DNA from: Zingiber officinale
Taxonomy: Eukaryota > Streptophyta > Magnoliopsida > Zingiberales > Zingiberaceae
DNA: 64,000 bases
Assembly: GCF_018446385.1 (NCBI RefSeq)
Contig: NC_056001.1
Coordinates: forward strand, 109,470,436-109,534,435
Direction of reading: 5' to 3'
Positions 44,771 to 55,716 of the stretch are shown one piece after another. Each line of letters starts with the position of its first letter. The first letter of the stretch is position 1. The notes below the pieces were generated by a model. It did not search any database. It saw nothing but the letters and a program-made list of their open reading frames with translations, and had not been told where the DNA came from. The position numbers were made by a program, and so were the translations under genes.

Positions 44771-47700
44771 CACTACTAGAAAAAATACTTTTTGAGGCAC
44801 AACAAAATATGTCTTAAATTGTAAATTTTGTGTCTCAAAATGTTTTTGAGACGGTGATGAGATGGTAATGTAGCCGTCCCTAATACAAGCGTCTCAAAAA
44901 AATATTGAGACAGTTGTACTGTCTCAAATGCTATTAAGACGGTGATGAGACGGTTGTTCAATTGTCTCAAAAATATTTAAAACAGTTATTTTTTTGTCTC
45001 AAATGTTATATCTTATCTTGTGAAAAAAACTAGAGACGCTAAATTGAGATGGTAATGTGTCGTCTCAAATAGAAGTGAAGATAGTAAATTACTGTCCCTA
45101 ATGTTTTGATTTGTTAATGCACCATTTGTGACAAAAATTAATAATCTTAAAAGAATATTTACTATACAAATTAATCTAGATCAGATTAATTGAATTGTCA
45201 TTTCAAAATAAAAGGAAAAACTCTCTTTATAAATTAAAAGTGATATACATAATATAAAATTTAAATATTTTTTAACTTACAAGCTAGTCAGTACATAAGT
45301 TTCATACGAACATTCATCCAATAATAGAAATATCTACATATTCATCATTAATTTGATAAGAAAAAAAACTACTATTCCCATGAAAGTTACACAAGAGAAA
45401 GCCTAAAGAACAACTCCTCGTGATCTGGAGCTAACTTCTATAATCCTTCATCAAAATCCTGAACATAAAAAAAAACTCTTATTAGAGATTATAAAGATGA
45501 TTTACAATATACACTGTTCAAAAAAATCAATAAACAAAACTTTTCAATAAGAAATTTCTTCATCTAACACGTAATCTTCTTTCTTACAACTATGTTTATA
45601 AATAAAGTAAATAACCCAAGCAATCTAATCGAGCATTTATAGTTTCAACATCTTTTAGAGGCTACAACAAGTTTGCATGAAGTAGTCTAGTCCTGGAATG
45701 CACAAAAATTTAAGATGGGAGGAAGAAAAGGAAATATGAAGCATAACAGAAGTATACACGATTGCTCATATTTCATTTTAGAAAACACCAAACAAACTTT
45801 AAAAGTTGAAAAATTAACACTAATTTCTAAGCATTAATATTACATGTATTACATGTTAACCATCTAATATAAGTTGAACTAAGTTTTTTTTAATCTTTAC
45901 AATTAAGAAGACAAAAAGAACTGACTGAAAACGTATTATACTGCTAGATGTTAAGGTTGTACATGCATAAAATGAACAATAGAGGAATAGAATGAAGTAA
46001 CATGAATAATTTTAGATATTTGTACCTGCTGGTTACCCAATCCTTGTACATGTGAAATAGTATTATCTGTAGCCTAAATAAAAAATAGTGTATGTATCAC
46101 AAAACTATCAAAATTCATCAAAAAATTAGTTATTTAAATAAAGTTAAGATACCTTTTGATTTTAAAGTCACTAGATTCCATGCGAAGATGAGTCAATGGG
46201 GATTCATGATTATCTAACTTTGATTGAAGTGTATCTATTTGAGATTTCATTTGATTTAGAATAGGAGTCACTACACCTTTTTCTTCTGAATTCCTATTCT
46301 TTGAATGAATCCAACTTTTTTCCATATCAGCGGTCTTTATCGAGGAACAGTTTACTGATAAAAATAATCATTTATAAAAGAAAAAGTAGTTCGTCAGATT
46401 TATACATTTATGAAACATAATCTATTTGACAATCATTTATAAAAGAACAACACCTTTTCTAGAAGTTCTCTCCAATGTGATAAAGCTCTAACTTCATAAC
46501 TATCGGTATTCAATGCCTATAAACGAAATTGTAAAAAAATTAAATGTGCATCATGACATCAAAGGATTGACTACCTATCTTCAATTGTAACGCAAAAAAT
46601 CATCACTAGATCTAAAACGTTATGAATAGATTATAGAAGTGAGTGTATGAGTGAATCTTGTAAAAGTATACATGCTTTGTTTGTGTATACAGTAAGTAAT
46701 AATCTTAAAATTGTTGGATTCTCAAAAGTAATTGTATTAACCTTTTATTGAGCATCTTAATTTCAATAGGATGAGAAACCCAAAATAGAAGCAAAACTCT
46801 AACAACACGCTAAAACTTGTCAAATTTTGGAGTGGTGTGATTAATTTCCTATCACTCCCAACATCACCAACAGGTAATTCCCTCTTTCTGACTTGTAATT
46901 TATCACAATTAAAATTATGCTAATTTCGCCACTGCATCCAGAAATTTTTTCAACCAGCACCGCGACAAAATACTACTAAAATCAAATCAAAGGCAATAAG
47001 AGATATACCATGTAAATTGATTTACCGGCGTGGCCTGATCGGGCAAATCACAGGGCGGGCACGACAGGATGAGAAGAAGAAGACGAAGAAGGCGGAAGTG
47101 GCGATAGCGGTGGAAGTGGTGGCGGCGACGAAATCGACGACGATGGCGGAAGCGGCGGCGGCAGCGGCAACGGCAACGGCGTGAGCGATGACAACGACGA
47201 AGTGATTTAGGGCTCAGGCTCGTGAGAAGAGAAGTTGAAAAGAGAAGAGAAATTAGAAAACAACCTTAATAAAATTTACAACTTAAAACTTAGTTTATAA
47301 ATAAAATCAATTTTCTAAAATATACTAATTTAAATATATAATATAATAAAAAATTTATTTTAAATTTTTAAAAAATAAAAAAATTCTATATAATCATATA
47401 AATTTATTTTCATGTTAACTATTAATTATATTATTTTTATTTTCCTAAATAAATTTAATTAAATTAAATTTATACAAATTTAGAACGTATAACTTAGTTT
47501 TGATCAATAAAATTAATTTTGTAAAATATACTGATTTAAATATATAATATAATAAAATATAATAAAAATTTATTTTAAATTTTTTAAAAATCTAAAAAAT
47601 TCTATATAATCATATAAATTTATTTTCTTATTAACTATTAATTATATTATTTTTATTTTCCTAAATAAATTTAATTAAATTAAATTTATACAAATTTAGA

Positions 47701-48533
47701 ACTTATAACTTAGTTTTGATAATAAATTAATTTTCTAAAATATACTGATTTAAATACATAATATAATAAAATATAATAAAAATTCATTTTAAATTTTAAA
47801 AAAATCTAAAAATTATATATAATCATATAAATTTATTTTCATATTAACTATTGATTATATTATTTTTATTTTCTATAATAAATTTAATTAAATTAAATTT
47901 TAATTAATATCATCCCCTCTCTCTATATAATAAATATATAATAAATATATTATTTATTCTTATTATTACGTTATTTAGTGTTTAGGCATATCCTCAACAT
48001 TCTTAAATTATCAATATGTTTTATTATATTAAGTAATAAATTAAATATTTAATATGTTTTATTTCATAATTCATAAATTATCAATAGTACCTAAACATAA
48101 ATTATAAATTAAAAAATTCATTAATTAAGTTAAATTTGAAAAAATATTTTTCAATGTTATTATTGTATAATAATTATATAATGTATATATATAAATTTGA
48201 GCTACGATCATTTCGTGAAATGATATTGGACCTAGAACAATAGAGTTTGTGACAGATACCGCGACCGTTTCGACGAATCATAATCAAGATAATTTGAGAC
48301 AAATACTTTTTTTATTGTCTTATTTGAATGTTTTATATAATTATATTTTCAACCGTCTTTATTAAGTGTCTTATTTAGTTGAATTTGAGACAAAATCTTA
48401 ATTACTATCTTAAATTTAATGTCTCCATGTAAAATTTTGAGACATCTATTATTACTGTCTTAATTACCTAGTATTTGAGATGAATTTCACTGTCTTAAAA
48501 TATTTGTCTCAAAAGCCCAATTTTCTAGTAGTG
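44771..48533. mobile_element. CACTA (En/Spm) element, 3763 bp, non-autonomous
   Basis: The termini are CACTACTAGAAAAA and TTTTCTAGTAGTG, the classic CACTA inverted repeat, with a perfect 3-bp target duplication AGT at 44768-44770 and 48534-48536. Subterminal regions repeat short motifs such as 'gagacggtgatgagacgg', 'gtctcaaa' and 'tttgagac'. No transposase is recognisable. A 63-codon minus-strand frame at 46134-46325 looks coiled-coil-like and may be a remnant. The interior also has a GC-rich block (about 47025-47220) and an AT-rich triplication (47284-47900). Confidence 0.93.
47284..47900. repeat. Three tandem AT-rich units of about 205-216 bp in the CACTA element
   Basis: Units start with 'aacttagttt' at about 47287, 47491 and 47707. 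Each continues with 'aatttattttaaattttt', 'tctatataatcatataaatt' and 'ctattaattatattattttt'. No coding content. Confidence 0.85.
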
Positions 48534-48670
48534 AGTAAACCAAGGAGTTAGCATTGCTTTCTTATTTTCTTGTCTTTCATTTCTTTCTATTTTACTTTCG
48601 CCAACAAGTTGTAGGTGAAAAATCGAAGAAAAGCTATTCACCCCTCTAGCCATACGCAAAGGTCTTAACA

Positions 48671-49196
48671 CATACCCCGTTGGTCGAACGAACATGATAC
48701 ATTGGAAGCCTTTATTTCTTTAGTGGGTCAGTGCGAAAGGTTATGGTACCTCTTTAGTGGGTCAGTATCACCTCGGAGAATTGGTGATTAATCCGCTCGG
48801 GAGACAAATCAGCTTTTGCCGCTTTGTCTTTCCTTGCATCCTGAACGGGCGTCTCATCTGACGAAGAACCTCGCTCTTGATTTGCTTGCGCGATCTCGGA
48901 GGGCGTCTGGGACAAAGCCCAGTGGAATGGTATCGGGGCGGGCAGTGCCTCTTCTTGCGTGCTGGTCAGCCCTTTATTCTGTCCCCAGATGAACAACTGT
49001 TCCGACCGGTCTTCCTGCGCCGCTCGGCCTCCCGAGGTTGATGTCGCCTGTTGCACCAACCGATCGACCAACGCTCTTTGCTGCTGCTCGGCTATTTTTG
49101 TCGCTCGTACTTATATGAGCGTGTCGAGCTCCTCCTGAGTGAGCGTCACAGTGTGAAGTCGTCTAGCTTCTTCTATCTTCTCGGCTCGGATGCAAG
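48671..49196 (-). pseudogene. Gypsy-2 gag N-terminus joined to an integrase scrap
   Basis: The minus strand at 48754-49196 encodes the gag start region (LHTVTLTQEELDTLI, RGSSSDETPV, SPERINHQFSEVIL), matching Gypsy-1 gag residues upstream of the retrotransposon-gag core. After SEVIL the similarity ends. The remaining 48671-48753 includes 'ccccgttggtcgaacg', which matches the Gypsy-1 integrase region at about 7060-7075. The junction carries a direct repeat, CTTTAGTGGGTCAGT (about 48718 and 48752). Confidence 0.75.
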
Positions 49197-49205
49197 TGCT
49201 TTGCC

Positions 49206-49221
49206 ACAGACGACGTCATAT
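49206..49221 (-). other. Primer-binding region of Gypsy-2 (mutated)
   Basis: On the minus strand this is a degraded version of TGGCGCCGTCTGTGG (here ATGACGTCGTCTGTGG), at the same distance from the LTR as in Gypsy-1. Confidence 0.6.
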
Positions 49222-49222
49222 T

Positions 49223-50130
49223 TGATCCTATCCGAGAGTCGAGTCGACGGACGCTGGGAAGATTGCGCTCACGTTGACTGGATGTAGACTGAAGATGACG
49301 TGGACCTCCAACGAGTTAAGCCTGCAACCACAACTCGTTAATGTCGAGCCGAGGAGGGGTTCCCCAGCGATGGCCCTCCGACACTCAAGTCAGTCACCGA
49401 CGGCAAGCGAATGAAGTAGAGAAGAGAAAAGAGCAGCAGCGTAACTGTAGCTACAGTAGTAGTGAACATACCTCCGTCGAAGCCTGGGGATCCTTATATA
49501 GGACTCCCGGGAGGCGCGTGCATGCTTCCCCAGGCATGCACGCTTCTCAAAGCATACATAGAAAGAATGTGTCAAAAAAGCGTGTCTGACGTCATACCTT
49601 AATAGCCCGAGCATATCCCTGACATGACAATGGAAGTTTCCACTGTATGATTCTCCGTCTGACCGTGCCGTCAACCATGTCGCCTGTCGATGACACTGGT
49701 CCCTATGAATATATCGCCAACTGCTCCTTTTGTCCGTTATTGGGCCGAGCGAGAGAGCCACTCGGCCAATCTGACGTCCGGGTGACATCATGGTCGGGCC
49801 GAGCAGGAGAGTCCGCTCGGCCAATGGTCCGCTGTCTCAACTCCGTCATGTCGGGCGAGGGAACCGTGCTTGTTTGGTCGAGGTTGCGTCCACTGTTCAA
49901 CCGAGCAAGATGGTCACTTGACCCTCGTCCTTCTCTGCTTGAACTTTATGAGCGTCGGAAGCTCGATATTTGACCGAGCTATCGAAGTGTCGGATCAGCT
50001 ACTCTTCATGCCGATCGAGAAGGTGATTCGCTCGATCGGACGAATGCTCAAGACGTTGACCACTTTGACTATGATCCTCCACGTGACGACGACCTTCTAC
50101 TAGACGGGCCCCACCCTTATCGCCGGATCA
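49223..50130 (-). repeat. Gypsy-2 5' LTR (908 bp)
   Basis: The ends are TGATCC and GGATCA. It aligns with the Gypsy-1 LTR (11408-12253). A TATA box, CTATATAAG on the minus strand, lies at 49493-49502. The open frames within it are on both strands and are not called as genes. It ends exactly at the start of the duplicated mTERF 3' flank. Confidence 0.9.
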
Positions 50131-51525
50131 ATACTAATATAAAATAGTTTGCAAGAATATTTTGCTATCAATTTATGATGCCTGAAAAGAGTTAATAACT
50201 TGCATTTCTTTAAATATTTTAAGGTTCCATTTATTAGTCCCTAAAGTCACTGTAATGGAACATTTTGCTAGTAATATTACAGCTTAAAGAAATGCAATTC
50301 CTGGATATTTCATCTCATGAAATTTAATTTTCACACAGGAATGCTGAAATTAATCCAAAATATCATCTCAACACAAAAAATTAGTATATCCAAAAGAATG
50401 AGGGATTTCTTTGCACAACAAAATAAGATAGTCCAGGAAAGGTTTATCATCACAGCACCACAACAGCAACAAGTTGTAAGTTATCACTATTTAGAGTTTA
50501 TATGAATAATTTTCTAACAATGCACAATGCAAGACTATGAATTATTATAAATAAGATAGTCCAGGAAAGAATGAGGGATTTATTTGCACAACAAAATAAG
50601 ATAGTCCAGAAAAAGTTTATCATCACTACACCACAACAGTAACAACAAGAAGCTATAAGTTCTAAATATTTAGAGATAACAATATAAATAATTTTCCAAC
50701 AATACACAATGCAAGACTATGAATTATTATAAATAGAGTTTCCATTGATTGCTATCCTGCTAGTACCTTCGGTTCTCATTGATTCAAATACTTAAGCAGG
50801 TGATAAACTCTTTCCTCATAATAAGAATATCACTTTCTGTACAGCTCAAAGAAGGAGCTTGCAATGTGAATTCTAAGCTCCTTCAACTTTCAAAAGTATT
50901 AAACCGGTTGATGTTCCGCATACATCTGACTCTACATGCAAAAAGGGGGAAATCGCCTTTCATAATTCTAAAAGACAAATTTCCTCTTATAAGGAATTCA
51001 ACTGGCATATCCCTAAAACAAATCCTGTCTAACTCAATCGAGTTGCAAACTGGAACTCAGAAAGCCTAACATCCTCATGTCTACCGAAACAATGGCATGC
51101 ACAATATAGAATATGAAAATTAAAAATGATTTTTCTATAATCTTGGCAGATGGGTATTGTTTTCAGGCTTAAATCCAACTTTGCTTGTGAAAGAGGGCAA
51201 AAATCGCTTTTGATGATTCTAAAAGACAAATATCTTCTAATTGGAAGGAGTTCAACTGCTAAGGTCCTAAAACAAATCCATTTCAACTCAATAGATTGCA
51301 AAATGGAACTCAGAAAACCTAACATCCTCATGCCTACAATTACAGTTACATTCATAATATAGAATATGAATACTGCAAGCAGAAAACCTAATATCCTCAT
51401 GCCTACAGTACCAGTTACATTCATAATATATAATATGAATACTGCAAGTACAACATATGAAAACAATTACAAGATTGGTTCAATATCATTGCTTATCCAG
51501 TCATAAAAATCAAACCTATATAAAT
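50131..51525. repeat. Downstream flank of mTERF gene 1, duplicated with 53515-54600
   Basis: This non-coding stretch starts 'atactaatataaaatagttt', as does 53515. It shares many blocks with the flank of mTERF gene 2, such as 'cacaggaatgctgaaa', 'gcacaatgcaagactatga' and 'tataatcttggcagatgggt'. Within it is a local tandem duplication of about 185 bp ('gaatgaggga...aaaataagatagtcc...gcaagactatgaattatt' at about 50396 and 50570). A further repeat of 'aacatcctcatg(c/t)ctac' is at about 51068, 51322 and 51391. No gene is seen. Confidence 0.8.
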
Positions 51526-52701
51526 CTAGCATTCATTAGCAGTTTGGATTATGCCCTTTGAACTCAGATACACGTCACAAGACAAGACTTCAAGAAGTTT
51601 GGGGTGCATATCTTGGTAAGGAAGCACATACTTCTGCAAAAATTTTGGACCAGATGATGATAAAAATCCATGTATCTTGTTTCTTGACGTCCATAACCCT
51701 TCAGATTTCAATATCTCCATCACACGAAATCGAGGAATTAACCTCTTTTCCAAACTTAATCCTAAAGGCGTCGGGTGGTAAGCAATGTCTGAAGGTGCAA
51801 TCCCAACATCCTTGACCAAAAATTCCATCTTTCTCTGCAATAACTCTATGGAAAGGCTTAAAAATTTTGGATATTTCATGATTGCAGTAATGAAATCGGA
51901 GTTCGACCAACCAAAACTGTTCATGAGCTTTACTTGGGCTTCAAATTTTTCCCTGCTGACCGCGTGCAGCACATAAAGGATCCAGAGGAACATTCTAGAT
52001 CCCCGGGGAACTCCAAGCCCGTCAGCTCTATCGACCAGAGCCCGGAAGGTATCTGGGTTCAGCACGATGAAACTGGGGTGCCTTTTAATGGCAAGAGAAA
52101 CTCGCTCTTCAGGAATACCACATTCATCCCGTAAAAAGTTCAAGTTCGGGCGTACCACATTCTCAATGCTGTTGCCTATAAACCTGTTACCCCTCCGGAG
52201 ATTCTTGAGGAGGATCTCCTTGGATCCAAAAAGACTTTCCCAAAACTTCAATTTGGGGAGAAGCGTGTTCTGGATGCTGAGGGAAAGAATGGTGGGGTGC
52301 AGCATAACGACATTGACGGCCTCGGACTCAGAGAACCCCATGTCGCGCAAAAATTTGAACTTTGGAGCGAGGTTCGTCTCCACATCCCAGCCGAACAAGT
52401 TTGGCTTCCAAGTTATTAGCTTTCTGAGATTCGCGCCATCAAGGCCTTGAGATTTGAGAAATCCAAGAACGGCGTCGGCCTTCTCGGCGGACCGAAAACG
52501 GGGGCGCGACTTGAAGACCTTGGAAGCATCGTCGGCGGTGAACCCGCATGTATTCACGAGGTACTCGACAAGGAAGTGAGGATCGGGAGAAGCGGTGGCG
52601 ACTGAGGAGGATGCGGAAGCGCCGGTGGAGAAGAAGACGCGACGGAGTTGGATCGATGGAAGGAGCGCATGGCAGCGGACTAGGGAGTGAAGGTGGAGCA
52701 T
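51526..52701 (-). CDS. mTERF-family organellar protein, gene 1
   Basis: An intact 391-residue frame without introns. The N-terminus (about 1-30; RRVFFSTG) looks like a mitochondrial or plastid transit peptide. From about residue 42 it shows the repeats of mTERF proteins: LVEYLVNTCGFTADDASKV, then KFKFLRDMGFSESEAVNVV, LNFLRDECGIPEERV and FLVKDVGIAPSDI, each pairing a helix with a 'hP..L' type motif. mTERF proteins bind organellar nucleic acids and act in transcription, splicing or translation; the exact role here cannot be told. It is a tandem paralogue of 54601-55716, with a longer C-terminus (CDVYLSSKGIIQTANEC). The ATG is chosen because the paralogue aligns from that point. The plus-strand frames over it are shadows. 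Confidence 0.93.
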   Translation of the reverse strand: MLHLHSLVRCHALLPSIQLRRVFFSTGASASSSVATASPDPHFLVEYLVNTCGFTADDASKVFKSRPRFRSAEKADAVLGFLKSQGLDGANLRKLITWKPNLFGWDVETNLAPKFKFLRDMGFSESEAVNVVMLHPTILSLSIQNTLLPKLKFWESLFGSKEILLKNLRRGNRFIGNSIENVVRPNLNFLRDECGIPEERVSLAIKRHPSFIVLNPDTFRALVDRADGLGVPRGSRMFLWILYVLHAVSREKFEAQVKLMNSFGWSNSDFITAIMKYPKFLSLSIELLQRKMEFLVKDVGIAPSDIAYHPTPLGLSLEKRLIPRFRVMEILKSEGLWTSRNKIHGFLSSSGPKFLQKYVLPYQDMHPKLLEVLSCDVYLSSKGIIQTANEC

Positions 52702-53514
52702 CGGGACGGCGCGTCACGCAAAGACCAAATTGGAAAACCTAATTTGAGCTACCCACAAATTTCACTTTTGCTTACAAACTTGTCAAGAATTTTGGCAAAA
52801 ATAAAAAGTACGCCATTATGCAAATCATAAAAGATTTTTTTTTTCAAAATTAAAACTAAAAAACACAGACGGCCCACACACTATTTTAACAATAGGCGTA
52901 AGAACGTGAAAATTTTAACTATTTCACTTCATAAATCATTATTACATCAAAATATTTTTACGGTCAAAGTTATTTTTAACATCTTCATCGCTGGATAAAT
53001 TAGGTGAAAGTGTGATGCATTAAACAATGAAATAAAAAAAAAAAAAATCAAAATCCACATATCTGAGCTGGTTCACAACGTCACCATAATCAAAGAGTGA
53101 AAATCGATAACTTAGAGAGATTTTTAAGTTGCCTCAAGATGAGCATACCTATCTCACATGAGAGATACTTAGAATAGATTTAGTACATTTTATAAAACAC
53201 GAGGGACATAAGTAATTTTAAAAAAAACTTTAGGAGCATAATGAGAATTAATGAATTATCCCGACTAATTTCAGCTATCCACAAATTTCACTTTTGCCTT
53301 AGTCATGAACAATAAATAACAAAAAAACTATAACATTGTAAATTAAAATATATAATGAGAATAAAACATCTGATTATTTTTTTTATAATGAGCATTTTTT
53401 TTATAATTTATATAATTTAGAACACCCTTTTAATTTTTACCCTTTCATTTTTGCCCCAAAAATAACCACCTGATTTAAATTTTTAAGGCTTCATTTATTT
53501 AACATAAAGTGTTA
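52702..53514. other. Intergenic region upstream of mTERF gene 1
   Basis: AT-rich single-copy-looking DNA with A and T runs (for example at about 53031-53047). It probably contains the promoter of mTERF gene 1, but no distinct element is convincing. It is not part of the duplicated flank, which starts at about 53515. Confidence 0.6.
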
Positions 53515-54600
53515 TACTAATATAAAATAGTTTGCAAGAATATTTTTATAAAATATACTTTTAATTTTTTATGCATGAAAGGAGTTAATAACTTCAATCC
53601 TTTAAATATTTTAAGGTTCCATTTATTAGCCCCTAAAGTCAATGCAGTACCAATGATTCCTATCACTGTAATGAACATTTTACTAGTAATTTTACAGCTT
53701 AAAGAAATGCATTTACTGGATATTGCATCTAATGAAATTTAATTCTCACACAGGAATGCTGAAACTAATCCAAAATATCCAAAAGAATGGGTGATTTATT
53801 TGCACAACCAAATAAGCTAGTGCAGCAAGTTCTAACTATTAGAGTTAACTATATGAACAATTTTCCAACAATGCACAATGCAAGACTATGAATTATTATA
53901 AATAGAGTTTCCGTTGATCACTATACAAGTAGTAGTTTCAGTTCTCATGGATTCAAATACTTAAGCAAGTGATAAACTCTTTCATCACAATAGGAAAATC
54001 TCTTTCGTTGAAGCTCAATGAAGGAGATTGCAATGTGAATTCTAAGCTCCTTCAACTTTCAAAAGTATTCAAACGATTGATGTTACAACTAATTTGAAAG
54101 AAAACGGGTTCTCTATCTAACTCAATCAAGTTGCAAAATGGAACTCAGAAAGACAAATTCTCATGTCTACACTAACATTGTAACAATGGCATGTATGATA
54201 TAGAATATGAAAATTAAAAATGGTTTCTCTATAATCTTGGCAGATGGGTATTGTTTCCGGGCTTTAATCCAACTCAGCTTGTTAAAGTAGGCAAAAATCA
54301 CCTTTGATGATTCTAAAAAACATATCTTCTAATTGGAAGGAGTTCCAACTGATAAGGTCCTAAAACAAATCCTTTTCAACTCAATCAGATTGCAAAATAC
54401 AACTCAGAAAACCTAATATCCTCATGCCTAAAGTAACAGTCACATTCATAATACAGAATATGAATAGGGCCTGTCAACCATATGAAAACTACAACAAAAT
54501 TGGTTCAATATCATTGCTTATCCAGTCATAAAAATCAAACCTATGTAAATCATGCATTCATTAGCAGTTTTGGATTATTCCCTTTGAACTCAGCTACCAC
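53515..54600. repeat. Downstream flank of mTERF gene 2, duplicate of 50131-51525
   Basis: It aligns in the same order with the flank of gene 1, starting 'gttatactaatataaaatag' and ending 'cattcattagcagttt' next to the stop. It lacks the 185-bp internal duplication of the other copy. Confidence 0.8.
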
Positions 54601-55716
54601 TCACAAGACTTCAAGAAGTTTGGGGAGTATAGATTGGTAAGGTTGCACAAACTTTTGCAAAAACTTTGGGCCAGATAATGAGAAAACTCCATGTGGCTTG
54701 TTTGTTGACGTCCATAACCCTTCAGATTTCAATATCTCCATAATGCGAAATCGAGGAATTAACCTCTTTTCCAAACTTAGCACTAAAGGCACCGGGCAGT
54801 GAGCAATGTCTGAAGGTGAAATTCCAACATCATTGACCAAAAACTCCATCTTTCTCTGCAATGACTCTATGGAAAGGAGTAAAAAGCGTGGGTGTTTCTT
54901 GATTGCAGTAATGAAATCCGAGTTCGACCAACCAAAATTGTTCATGAGCTTGAGTTGAACCTCAAATTTTTCCCTGCTTACCCCATGCAACGCAAAAAGG
55001 ATCCAGAGGAACATTCCAGATCCACGGGGAACTCCAAGCCCCACAGTTCTATCTACCAGAGCCCGGAGGGCATCTGGGTTCTGCACGATGAAGCCAGGGA
55101 GGCTTTTAAGGACAAGAGAAACCCGGTCTTCAGGAATACCACATTCATCCCGTAAGAACTTCAAGTTAGGGCGTACCACTTTCTCAATGCTGGCGCTCAT
55201 AAACCAACTACAGCCCCGGAGTTTCCTGAGGAGGATCTCCCTCGATCCAAATAAACTTTCCCAAACCTTCAATTTGGGAAGAAGCCCGTTCTGGACGTCA
55301 AGAGAAAGAATGATGGGGTGCCGCATAACGGCATTGAGGATGTGGGACTCAGATAACCCCATATCGCGCAAAATTTTGAACTTTGGAGCGAGTCTGTTCT
55401 CCACATCCCCGTAGAGCAATCCTGGCCTCAAAGATATTATCTTTCTGAGATTAGCGCCATCAAGGCCCTGAGATCTGAAGAATCCAAGAGCAGCATCGAG
55501 CTTCTCGGTGGACTGAAAGCGGGGGAGCGACTTTGCGACCTTGGAAGCGTTGTCGGCGGAGAACCCGCATGTATTCACGAGGTACTCGACCAGGAAATGG
55601 GGATCTGGAGAAGCGGTAGCGCCTGAGGAGGAGACGGATGTGCCGGTGGAGAAGAAGACGCAACGGATTAGCTTTGACGGAGGGAGCGGATGGCGGCAGA
55701 CTAGGGAGCGAAGCAT
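54601..55716 (-). CDS. mTERF-family organellar protein, gene 2
   Basis: The frame is open from 55803, but the start at 55716 (MLRSLVCRHPLPPSK) is preferred because it aligns with the start of gene 1; this gives 371 residues. A transit-peptide-like start (IRCVFFSTG) precedes the mTERF repeats (LVEYLVNTCGFSADNASKV, KFKILRDMGLSESHILNAV, LKFLRDECGIPEDRV, FLVNDVGISPSDI). It ends at LLEVL and TGA, about 18 residues shorter than gene 1. Both genes point the same way, consistent with local tandem duplication. If the upstream ATG at 55803 is used, 29 residues are added that do not look like part of a transit peptide. Confidence 0.92.
   Translation of the reverse strand: MLRSLVCRHPLPPSKLIRCVFFSTGTSVSSSGATASPDPHFLVEYLVNTCGFSADNASKVAKSLPRFQSTEKLDAALGFFRSQGLDGANLRKIISLRPGLLYGDVENRLAPKFKILRDMGLSESHILNAVMRHPIILSLDVQNGLLPKLKVWESLFGSREILLRKLRGCSWFMSASIEKVVRPNLKFLRDECGIPEDRVSLVLKSLPGFIVQNPDALRALVDRTVGLGVPRGSGMFLWILFALHGVSREKFEVQLKLMNNFGWSNSDFITAIKKHPRFLLLSIESLQRKMEFLVNDVGISPSDIAHCPVPLVLSLEKRLIPRFRIMEILKSEGLWTSTNKPHGVFSLSGPKFLQKFVQPYQSILPKLLEVL

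Larger units (their letters stand above)
24556..48670 (+). mobile_element. Copia-3: SIRE-type Ty1/copia element with nested insertions
   Basis: Plus-strand element with LTRs at 24556-26255 and 43692-48670, a slightly mutated Met primer-binding site, gag, pol, an ORF3 downstream of pol and a polypurine tract. Its gag is split by Copia-4, its left LTR by a MITE-like element and its right LTR by a CACTA element. The pol sequence resembles the SIRE/Maximus lineage. No matching 5-bp target duplication is seen (GATGT left, CATAC right), so one flank may have changed. Multiple stops make it non-functional. Confidence 0.88.
43692..48670 (+). repeat. Copia-3 right LTR, split by a CACTA element
   Basis: Begins TGTTGGTGCAATCATGCCC, runs to 44770, and resumes after the CACTA element at 48534 (one copy of AGT duplicated) to end GGTCTTAACA at 48670. 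It carries a palindrome array at about 43963-44465 and a TATA box at about 44500. It lacks the MITE-like element of the left LTR. Confidence 0.92.
19748..50130 (-). mobile_element. Gypsy-2: Tat-type gypsy element, internally deleted and heavily invaded
   Basis: The recognisable parts are a 3' LTR tail (19748-19792), antisense gene (20475-22775), 74-bp tandem array, integrase remnant (23740-24555), then after Copia-3 a scrap of integrase-region sequence, the gag N-terminus (48754-49196), primer site and a complete 5' LTR (49223-50130). Protease, reverse transcriptase and RNase H are missing through a deletion between integrase and gag. It is the outermost host of the nest and directly abuts single-copy DNA at 50131. 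Confidence 0.85.

Noticed and set aside
52067-52450. Plus-strand frames over the mTERF genes
   Set aside because: They mirror the coding strand of clear mTERF genes and lack independent support.
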